Below, piece by piece: positions 1-5,791 of a stretch of 64,000 nt of DNA; position 1 is the first letter of the stretch; every line of letters starts with the position of its first letter. The DNA comes from Streptomyces indicus (lineage in GTDB: Bacteria > Actinomycetota > Actinomycetes > Streptomycetales > Streptomycetaceae). Location: NCBI RefSeq assembly GCF_900100315.1, contig NZ_FNFF01000007.1:301968-365967 (forward strand). Direction: 5' to 3'. Under the pieces are notes generated by a model. It made no database searches. It saw only the letters and a program-made list of their open reading frames with translations, and was not told the origin of the DNA. A program made the position numbers and the translations under genes.

Positions 1-195
1 CACGGCACGGTGGAGGAGCTGAACCCGCTCGGCGCCGAGCCCACCGCCGACTGGCGGGAACTCCTCGCCTACTTGAAGGACCACTACGGCGACGAGGACG
101 CCTTCGACTGGGACCGCGAGGTCGTCTACTACCGGCTGAACCCGCACTGGATGACCGTCTACGCCCCCGACCTCGACAAGCTCATCGGCACGTGA
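1..195 (+). CDS. Pyridoxamine 5'-phosphate oxidase-like protein, 3' end only
   Basis: The reading frame is open from base 1 and stops at TGA 193-195, so only the last 64 residues are present and the start lies outside the window. The tail ends in a Tyr-Arg-Leu-x-Pro strand followed by Thr-Val-Tyr-Ala-Pro-Asp-Leu-Asp, which looks like the final strand of the split-barrel flavin-binding fold of PNPOx-family proteins. Function (FMN-, F420- or heme-binding) cannot be decided from this piece. A small inverted repeat overlaps the stop codon. Family assignment is moderate. Confidence 0.5.
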   Translation, partial: HGTVEELNPLGAEPTADWRELLAYLKDHYGDEDAFDWDREVVYYRLNPHWMTVYAPDLDKLIGT

Positions 196-226
196 CGCCG
201 GGTGCCTGCGCTCCGGGCCGGCGTCA
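193..226 (+). terminator. Inverted repeat at the end of the first gene
   Basis: TGACGCCG (193-200) pairs with CGGCGTCA (219-226), starting on the stop codon itself. There is no T-run, as is common for Streptomyces terminators. Weak but plausible. Confidence 0.4.
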
Positions 227-284
227 GGGGTGACCCCGCGACCGCACTCAGGGTCCCCGCAGGGAAACGTCGGGGCGGCCCCCG

Positions 285-1049
285 ATGTCCGGTGGGGTGG
301 TGCGGCGGCACGCTGAAGGCATGATCGCGTCGAGGTTCCGCCGTCACCGTCAGCTGCTCGCCCCCGCCGTGTGGACCACCGTGGTCCTCGCCGTGGCGGC
401 AGCCCTCTGGATGCCGTCGGTCAACGATCCGGGGCTCAGCCCCTTGCAGCTGACGGTCAGCGACTTCGCCGCGCTGGACCGCGGCGGGCCGATCGAGACC
501 ACGATGGGGCTGCTCGGCGCCGTGTCGCTGGTGCTGCTCGCGGTGGCGAGGACGGGGCGGCTGCCCGTGCGCGGGCTGCCGTCGGTGCTGATCGGGGTCT
601 GGGGTGTGGGGCTGCTCGTCGCGGCCGTGGTGCCCACCGACCCGCTGACCGCCGAGCTCAGCGGGCCCGCGTATGTGCACCGGTACGCCTCCATCGCAGC
701 GTTCCTGGCGCTGCCGCTCGCCGGGCTGATCCTCGACCGGCGGACGCGTCCGCTGCCGGGTGCGGCGGTGAAGTCGGGCGGGGCTGTGGTGGACGCGGCG
801 GTGTCGGGCGCGGGGGTGACGGGCGGCGCGGTGTCGAGGGCCGCAATGCCCGTGCTGCGGCTGCGGGTTCTGGCCTGGGCGGCGCTGGCCGGCGCGGTGG
901 TGATGGCCTGGTCGGCCGGGCCCGGCGGGCGGGAGCTCATCGGCCTGGTGGAGCGGGTGCTCCTGGGCTGCGAGGTCGCGATGATCGGGGTGTTCGGGCG
1001 GTACGTGCAGCGGTGGACGCCGCCCTCCGGGCTGCGCCTGGCGGCGTGA
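285..1049 (+). CDS. DUF998-type integral membrane protein
   Basis: A 254-residue hydrophobic protein with about six predicted membrane helices and a basic N-terminus (Arg/His-rich, residues 6-23). The order of helices and the short Pro-Thr-Asp-Pro loop near residue 110, followed by a His-containing helix (VHRYAS), fit the DUF998 family, whose function is unknown. A second in-frame ATG at 321 removes 12 residues and is an equally possible start, since neither has a good ribosome site. The C-terminal part contains a Ser/Gly/Val-rich loop (about 160-185). It converges on the gas-vesicle operon, and the two are separated by repeats and a strong hairpin. Confidence 0.65.
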   Translation: MSGGVVRRHAEGMIASRFRRHRQLLAPAVWTTVVLAVAAALWMPSVNDPGLSPLQLTVSDFAALDRGGPIETTMGLLGAVSLVLLAVARTGRLPVRGLPSVLIGVWGVGLLVAAVVPTDPLTAELSGPAYVHRYASIAAFLALPLAGLILDRRTRPLPGAAVKSGGAVVDAAVSGAGVTGGAVSRAAMPVLRLRVLAWAALAGAVVMAWSAGPGGRELIGLVERVLLGCEVAMIGVFGRYVQRWTPPSGLRLAA

Positions 1050-1051
1050 CG

Positions 1052-1123
1052 GTGCTGCGGGTGCTGCGGGTGCTGCGGGTGCTGCGGGTGCTGCGGGTGC
1101 TGCGGGTGCTGCGGGTGCTGCGG
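1052..1123. repeat. Eight perfect 9-bp tandem repeats
   Basis: The unit GTGCTGCGG is repeated eight times without a mismatch, beginning three bases after the DUF998 stop codon. It lies in the non-coding gap between two convergent genes and runs straight into the left arm of the terminator hairpin. Confidence 0.95.
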
Positions 1124-1170
1124 GCATGGCGGAGGCGGAGGCGACCCTCGCCTCCGCCTCCGCCATGCCC
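1122..1170. terminator. 22-bp perfect-stem bidirectional terminator
   Basis: The arms 1122-1143 and 1149-1170 are perfectly complementary (22 bp) around the 5-base loop ACCCT. It sits between the convergent DUF998 gene and gvpG and can serve both. There is no T-run; stem strength alone is very high. Confidence 0.85.
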
Positions 1171-1228
1171 GGGTTCCGGCGTGCCCGCTGTCCCGGCTTC
1201 CCGCCGTCCCGCCTTCCCGGCTACGCGC

Positions 1229-1477
1229 TCAAGTGCCCGTCCCCTGCCGCGCGTTGATGGCCTGCAAGCGGTCCAGGAGCTCGTCCTCCCTGCGGTCGAA
1301 CGTCTCCTCGTCGATCTCTCCCGCGTCCAACTTCGCTTCCAGCGCGCGCAGTTCGGCCTGCACGGCCGAGGGGTCGTAATAGAGGCGCTCCGCTTCCGCC
1401 ACCACCTGGTCCAGAACCCACATAGAGCCACGGACCGGGGCGAGCGGCAGCAGGAGCACCTCGCTCAGGAGGCCCAT
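1229..1477 (-). CDS. gvpG: Gas vesicle protein GvpG
   Basis: An 82-residue protein of the usual GvpG size. The N-terminus is hydrophobic (GLLSEVLLLPLAPVRG), followed by a helical coiled-coil region with the family pattern W-x-x-x-x-x-x-x-x-E-x-x-x-Y-x-D and an E-x-x-x-R-E-x-E-L-L-x-R-L tail. GvpG is an accessory gas-vesicle protein of unclear biochemical role. It lies seven bases downstream of gvpF and is the last gene of the operon; the strong hairpin follows. Confidence 0.9.
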   Translation of the reverse strand: MGLLSEVLLLPLAPVRGSMWVLDQVVAEAERLYYDPSAVQAELRALEAKLDAGEIDEETFDRREDELLDRLQAINARQGTGT

Positions 1478-1484
1478 CGCCGCG

Positions 1485-2231
1485 TCAGGAGGCGGCGGAC
1501 GAGGCCGACGGTGTCTGTTCGACGAAGCTGTACGGCGGCAGCGGGCCGTTGACCGTGAGGACGACGTGCGGGAGCTGCTGCCGGAGTTCTTCGACGGCCT
1601 GGAGGAGCTGTTCGGAGGTCTTGCGATCCACCAGGAAGGACAGGTTGGCGATCCAACCGCTGCTCTCCGGGCCGGGGTTGACGGCGTCGGCGTGCGGGGC
1701 GAGTGCCGCCCGTACCACCTCGGCGTCCTCGCTCTCGCGCTGCTGCACGCAGCGCGCGACCGCCTCGCCCAGGCGCAGCTTGTCCTCGTGGCTGCCGCCG
1801 CCCGCCGCCCGGTTGCGGGCAGCCAGTTCGCGCAGGTCGTCGTGGTCCGCCATCACGGTGCGCAGCACGCCCTCTTCGTCGTGCTGGGCCTTGACGTTGT
1901 ACTCGACGCGGTCCTGCAACGCGGAAAGCCGCTCCTTGTAGTGCTCCGCGTGCTCCTCCAGCGCGGCGACGACCGCCGCGTCGTCCTCGGCCACGCTGCC
2001 GAAGCGCATGGGCAGCACGGTGCCGGCGGCCCCGGCCTCGGCCAGCACGTTCTGGTGCGCGAGCAGATCACGGCGCTTGGGCCGCAGCCCCTCGGGGGCG
2101 TCGCCGACCACCGCGGCGAGCCCGGCGCCCGTCACGACGCGGACCGTGGTCGCCGGGCTGCCGACGCCTTCCATGCCTTCGGGCAGACCCGTGTGGTCCG
2201 CGTCCGCGATCCCGTAGACGTACGTGCTCAC
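1485..2231 (-). CDS. gvpF: Gas vesicle protein GvpF/GvpL
   Basis: A 248-residue protein of the GvpL/GvpF family, which binds GvpA and is thought to help nucleate vesicle assembly. Family marks are the start TYVYGIAD, the LPMRFGSV segment near residue 95, a charged helical middle and the N-L-S-F-L-V segment followed by the final V-N-G-P-L-P-P-Y-S-F motif. The start codon overlaps the gvpA stop (ATGA at 2228-2231), so the two are translationally coupled. F versus L cannot be told from sequence alone; position directly after gvpA argues for F. Confidence 0.92.
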   Translation of the reverse strand: MSTYVYGIADADHTGLPEGMEGVGSPATTVRVVTGAGLAAVVGDAPEGLRPKRRDLLAHQNVLAEAGAAGTVLPMRFGSVAEDDAAVVAALEEHAEHYKERLSALQDRVEYNVKAQHDEEGVLRTVMADHDDLRELAARNRAAGGGSHEDKLRLGEAVARCVQQRESEDAEVVRAALAPHADAVNPGPESSGWIANLSFLVDRKTSEQLLQAVEELRQQLPHVVLTVNGPLPPYSFVEQTPSASSAAS

Positions 2232-2635
2232 TCCTGCTCCTCCTTACGGCTCGACGTGCGGCGCCGGCTGCTGGTCTGGCCTTCCTGGCGGGCCTGCTTG
2301 AACGCGTCGGAGATGGTCTCCGCCGCGCCGGACAGCGCTCCCTTGGTCTTGCCGCGGGCCCCGGACTCCAGGGAGTCGCCCACGATGTCGGTGAGCCCCG
2401 AGGGCTTCTTGTTGCCCGTCTCCAGGTCGAGGCGGTTGCACGCCTCGGCGAAGCGCAGATACGTGTCCACGCTCGCGACCACGACACGTATGTCGATCTT
2501 CAGAATCTCGATGCCGACGAGCGACACCCGGACGAATGCATCGATCACCAGTCCTCGGTCCAGAATGAGTTCGAGGACGTCATAGAGGCCACTGGTGCCT
2601 CCGCTCCCACCACCTTGGGTCGTGGCGACGGTCAT
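2228..2635 (-). CDS. gvpA: Gas vesicle structural protein GvpA
   Basis: A 135-residue GvpA/GvpJ-family protein. Residues about 15-75 carry the core of the vesicle wall protein: LYDVLELILDRGLVIDAFVR, then a segment of the type LVGIEILKIDIRVVVASVDTYL. The C-terminal 60 residues are an acidic and basic extension (Arg/Ser-rich end) typical of Streptomyces copies and absent from cyanobacterial GvpA. The ribosome site GAGGAGGAGAA is strong. It is the only wall-protein gene in this operon. Confidence 0.92.
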   Translation of the reverse strand: MTVATTQGGGSGGTSGLYDVLELILDRGLVIDAFVRVSLVGIEILKIDIRVVVASVDTYLRFAEACNRLDLETGNKKPSGLTDIVGDSLESGARGKTKGALSGAAETISDAFKQARQEGQTSSRRRTSSRKEEQE

Positions 2636-2657
2636 GGGTGGTTCTCCTCCTCGCGTG

Positions 2658-2713
2658 CGTACGTCGTACGGTCTGCTGTGCCTGTGCCTGTGCCTGTGCC
2701 TGTGCGCCTGTGC
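2658..2713. repeat. Palindrome and hexanucleotide repeats upstream of gvpA
   Basis: CGTACG-T-CGTACG (2658-2670) is a perfect palindrome lying 23 bases from the gvpA start. It is followed by five perfect CTGTGC units (2676-2705) and one more at 2708-2713. All lie in the 101-base gap between gvpO and gvpA. Confidence 0.85.
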
Positions 2714-2736
2714 CGGTCCGCCCGCGCGGGGGCGGT

Positions 2737-3135
2737 TCAGCCGGAGCCGCGGGCGTCCGACCGGCCGCGCTCGTAGCGCCGCACCCTGCGGTAGCCGGTG
2801 AGCATCCCCTCGTCGTCGAGCGTGACCTCGTAACTTGCGAGCAGGCTCATCGTGTCCGGGACCCTGGACAGCTCCAGGACCTCGACCTCCAGGAGCCAGC
2901 CGTCTTCGGTGGCGGCGAAGGACGACACCGACTCGACCGGCTGCCCGATGAGCTCCGCCAGTTGTTCGCGCCCTGCCCGAACTGCCTCCGCCGGGCGTAG
3001 CTTTCGCGGCTTCCCGGACTTCGCCTCGTCCCCGGCCTTCGCGTCACCGTCGGCCTTCGCGTCACGCTTGGCCTTGGCGTCTCCGTCGGCCTTCGCCTCG
3101 CCCTTGTTCCTCGCCGCTCCGGAAGAATTCGTCAT
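2737..3135 (-). CDS. gvpO: Gas vesicle protein GvpO
   Basis: A 132-residue protein with a GvpO domain in its C-terminal 85 residues (A-x-x-x-L-x-E-L-x-G, then an E-D-G-W-x-L-x-V-E-V-x-E-x-x-R-x-P-D strand and a D-x-x-G-x-L-x-x-Y-x-R-x-x-R-Y-x-R end). GvpO is an accessory protein required for vesicle formation in haloarchaea. Residues 10-45 are a low-complexity Lys/Ala/Asp/Gly run with repeated GDAKA and KADGDAK. The start at 3135 is chosen for its ribosome site GGGGAGG; longer versions of the frame run through non-coding repeats. It is the first gene of the operon. Confidence 0.9.
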   Translation of the reverse strand: MTNSSGAARNKGEAKADGDAKAKRDAKADGDAKAGDEAKSGKPRKLRPAEAVRAGREQLAELIGQPVESVSSFAATEDGWLLEVEVLELSRVPDTMSLLASYEVTLDDEGMLTGYRRVRRYERGRSDARGSG

Positions 3136-3461
3136 CAGCGCCTCCCCGCCCGATTGCCCGCGTTTGCCCGGCCGAATCTCCGGTTCGCGTATCCGTGTGC
3201 CTGTTCCGGGTGTCCATGTGTCCGGGTGCGAGTCCGCGTGTCCGCGTATCCATGTGTCCGGGTCACGGATCGACACCGCGTCGTGACGGCACCGGGTGAC
3301 CCGTACCGACGGCGGCAAACCATGCCCGGGGCACGTGACCCCGAGGGCCGCGCCGGTCGGCACGCGCGCGGTCCCGGCCGTCGCGAGCCGGGCTGCATGA
3401 GGGCGGACGGGCCGGGCAGACGGAGGCCGAAGGCGTACGCATCCGGCGAGGAGGAACAGAC
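3136..3461. promoter_or_regulatory. Divergent control region between gvpO and the DUF5133 gene
   Basis: This 326-base gap must hold promoters for both directions. It contains a 15-base direct repeat, TCCATGTGTCCGGGT, at 3213-3227 and 3249-3263, embedded in a degenerate stretch of GTGTCC-like elements (3180-3262). No clear -10/-35 pair stands out. The direct repeats are the best candidate for a regulator site of the gvp operon. Confidence 0.5.
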
Positions 3462-3689
3462 ATGCTGATGGCACATCCGGCGGTGCACACGGAACTCGTC
3501 GCCCAGTACGACGCGCTGCGGGTCCTGAACGCCGAGCAGAGTTCGCCCGCCGTGCGCCAGCGCATGGACGACCTCGCGTACACCCTGTGCACCGCGACCG
3601 GTACGGCGGATGTCGACGCCGCGCTGGTCGCCGCCCGGCACCGGCTCCCCGGCGCACGCCCCGAGGACGACTCGCTCGTGACCGACTAG
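3462..3689 (+). CDS. DUF5133 protein
   Basis: A 75-residue soluble protein with the DUF5133 pattern: M-L-x-A-H-P-x-V then a helix with Y-x-A-L, a second helix ending L-x-x-L-x-Y-T-L-C-x-A-T-G-T, and a final A-L-x-A-A-R-H-x-L-P segment. The function is unknown. A good ribosome site (GAGGAGGAA) precedes the first ATG. It is divergent from the gvp operon and faces the partner-switch cluster. Confidence 0.8.
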   Translation: MLMAHPAVHTELVAQYDALRVLNAEQSSPAVRQRMDDLAYTLCTATGTADVDAALVAARHRLPGARPEDDSLVTD

Positions 3690-3711
3690 GGCCACGGACT
3701 CACGCGTACGG

Positions 3712-4293
3712 TCAGCGCAGCGGCACGTACGCCGTGACGACCTTGCCCAGGCCGTCGGCCCGGACCTGGATGACGGTGCGGGTGGAGACCCGTTCGACCA
3801 GGGCCCAGCCGAAGCCGCCCGGCTCGCCCGCCCGGCGTACGGGCGAGACCGGCAGGGCGGTGGACCCGTCGGCCACGGCGATCACCACGTGGCCGTCCTC
3901 CGTCCGCACCTCCAGCGCGGTGCAACCGCCGCCGTGCCGACGGGCGTTGGACAGCAGCTCCGAGCAGACCAGCTGGGCGTCGGCGAGCCGGTCCTGCGGC
4001 ACCTCGGCGAGCCCGAGGGCGGCGCCGTACTCGAGCATCGCCGTCCGCACCAGGTGACGGGCCTGGGCTCCGGAGAGCTGACCGGGCGGCGCGGGCACGG
4101 GCAGCGCGTCGGATACCGGCGCCATGCCGGGCAAGGGGTCGGGCCCAGGCGCCTCACCGAGCCGCGGCTCCGGCAGAAGCGTCGTCCCGTCCACCGCGGA
4201 CGGCAACTCGCCTGCTGAGTCCGCCTGTTCAGCCGCGAGCGGGACCAGCCCCTCGGGGACGTCCTGCGCGTCCTGTCCCCCCGCCGTGGTCAA
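3712..4293 (-). CDS. Anti-sigma factor-like ATPase (RsbW/SpoIIAB family)
   Basis: A 193-residue protein. Residues 1-75 are a Pro/Ala/Glu-rich leader; residues about 80-190 are a GHKL ATPase fold with an N-box (CSELLSNARRHGGG) and a degenerate G1 region (VAVADGS). Family members bind and inhibit sigma factors or phosphorylate STAS partners. The start overlaps the stop of the upstream STAS gene (ATGA 4290-4293), so the two proteins are likely partners. The G2 region (GFGWALVERVS) is recognisable but lacks the usual Gly-x-Gly-Leu. It is last in a four-gene coupled unit. Confidence 0.85.
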   Translation of the reverse strand: MTTAGGQDAQDVPEGLVPLAAEQADSAGELPSAVDGTTLLPEPRLGEAPGPDPLPGMAPVSDALPVPAPPGQLSGAQARHLVRTAMLEYGAALGLAEVPQDRLADAQLVCSELLSNARRHGGGCTALEVRTEDGHVVIAVADGSTALPVSPVRRAGEPGGFGWALVERVSTRTVIQVRADGLGKVVTAYVPLR

Positions 4294-4703
4294 GAGAACT
4301 GCCCGGCACCCGAGTTGTCCGCGCTCCGCGGCGCCGCCTCGTCCGCGGTGTCGGCGGCCGCCGTACCTCCGTCCTCGGACGGTCCGGCCAAGTGGTCGAG
4401 CGTCCCGGTGATCTCAAGGAGTCTGTCGAGGCCGGCGCTGCGCCGGTCGAGCCGCAACTCCACCTCTCTCGCCCGCAGTCGGCGCCGTAGCATCAGGAAC
4501 GCCGAGAGGCCCATCGAGTCCACATGGTCGATGCCCGTGCAGTCCACGCGCAGCAGCTCGGTGCCGGGGTTCTCCGCCAGCGCTTCCGCCACGTAGCGGT
4601 CGAATTCCTCGCCGGTGTCGAAGTCGAGCGCGCCCACGGGGCGGACGGTGAGCACCCGCCCCTGCCGGACGGCGGTCAGTTCCAGGCCGGGCCGCCGGCT
4701 CAT
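4290..4703 (-). CDS. STAS-domain anti-anti-sigma factor
   Basis: A 137-residue protein whose residues 8-110 form a STAS domain; the remaining tail is Asp/Ala/Ser-rich and disordered. The loop HVDSMGLSAF places Ser63 at the site phosphorylated by the cognate ATPase in SpoIIAA/RsbV proteins. Unphosphorylated STAS proteins capture the anti-sigma factor. It overlaps by four bases with both the B12-sensor gene upstream and the ATPase gene downstream, so all are translated from one message in near-equal amounts. Confidence 0.88.
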   Translation of the reverse strand: MSRRPGLELTAVRQGRVLTVRPVGALDFDTGEEFDRYVAEALAENPGTELLRVDCTGIDHVDSMGLSAFLMLRRRLRAREVELRLDRRSAGLDRLLEITGTLDHLAGPSEDGGTAAADTADEAAPRSADNSGAGQFS

Positions 4704-5791
4704 TCGTGCCTCCCCGGGTGCGGGATCGTCAGGGCGCTGCGGGCCGCGGTCAGGGTGGCCGCCGCGCGCGGGAAGTCGCCGAGCTGGTGCAGCAGCGAGT
4801 CCAGGGCCGGTACGAGGCACCGGGGCGGGACCCCGCGCGCCTGGAGGATGCCGCCGGTCCAGGTGATGAACGAGGTGAACAGGGCGGGGTCGTCGACGTA
4901 GAGCGCCGTGGCCAGGAAGCCGACGATGTGGTCGATGTCCTCCGCGGTCCGCTCGCGCTGGAACTCGCTGTACGAGCGCATCGCAGCGAAACCGTTCTCC
5001 ACGTCCGCGAGCGTCTGCTTCACCAGCTGCGCCTTCGTGCGGCGCACCAGCGTGTACTCCTGGTCCTTGAGATGCGGCAGGTCCAGGTCGGGCGTGCGGG
5101 CCGCTTCGGGGCCGGGCTGCTCGAGACCGCGGGCCAGCAGCTCCGCGGCCGCCGTGGCGTCGGGCGCCCACTCCGCCTTCATGAGCCGCGCGTACCGCCC
5201 CTGGTCCCCGAACGCCGCGCCGCCCGCCACCACCGGCACCCCGGCGGCCTGGCAGGCGCTGATCGCGGTGTGGGCGGTGGGCAGGTGGCTGGGGATCGAG
5301 GAGGACAGCAGGACCGCCTCGGCACCGCTCGTGTGGACGTGGGCCACGAGGTGCTCGGTGGGCACCTGTGCGCCGAGGTAGTCGACGCGCCATCCGCGCA
5401 GCCGCAGCACCTCGGCGACCAGGCGCGCCGGCAGCGCGTGCCACTCGCCGTCGACGCACGCCACCACGGCCCGGCCGCGGTGGGGCGGGGGCAGCGCGTC
5501 CGCCGCGTCGTCGAGGAGCGCGGCCACGCAGCGCTCGTTGATCGCGGTGGCCGCGTGCTCCTGGGCGACGGTGAGCTCGTTCGCCGCCCACGCCAGGCCC
5601 ACCCGGGCCTGCGCGGGCGCTATCAGGGAGAGCAGGACGTGCTCCACGGCCGCGCACCGGTCGCCGTCGAAGCCGCCGACCGCGGTGCGGACCGTGGCCA
5701 CGGCGTGGATCTCGTCGCAGTCGAGCAGCGCGTCCCACAACTGGGTGCGCAGGCCGGCGAAGGAGTGCAGCTCCCTGCTGAGGGTCGTCAT
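4700..5791 (-). CDS. Cobalamin-binding sensor protein, CarH-like B12 domain without a DNA-binding domain
   Basis: A 363-residue protein starting at 5791 (ATGA overlap with the phosphatase stop). Residues 45-100 match the helical B12-binding cap domain, with Trp68 followed nine residues later by Glu78-His79: the Wx9EH signature of CarH/LitR photoreceptors. Residues 105-225 match the Rossmann-like B12 domain: GEWHALP puts His118 at the lower axial ligand position (ExHxx, with Pro replacing the final Gly), and GWRVDYLGAQVP follows. Residues 240-350 are an all-helical C-terminal region I do not recognise. There is no MerR helix-turn-helix. The His next to the Trp in CarH is Ala69 here. By position it probably senses adenosylcobalamin, perhaps with light, and acts on the partner switch. 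Cofactor and light response are inferred, not shown. Confidence 0.82.
   Translation of the reverse strand: MTTLSRELHSFAGLRTQLWDALLDCDEIHAVATVRTAVGGFDGDRCAAVEHVLLSLIAPAQARVGLAWAANELTVAQEHAATAINERCVAALLDDAADALPPPHRGRAVVACVDGEWHALPARLVAEVLRLRGWRVDYLGAQVPTEHLVAHVHTSGAEAVLLSSSIPSHLPTAHTAISACQAAGVPVVAGGAAFGDQGRYARLMKAEWAPDATAAAELLARGLEQPGPEAARTPDLDLPHLKDQEYTLVRRTKAQLVKQTLADVENGFAAMRSYSEFQRERTAEDIDHIVGFLATALYVDDPALFTSFITWTGGILQARGVPPRCLVPALDSLLHQLGDFPRAAATLTAARSALTIPHPGRHE

Noticed and set aside
1052..1123. Tandem repeats as a possible CRISPR array
   Set aside because: Units are directly abutting without spacers, and there are no cas genes in the window. The same applies to the other repeat arrays.
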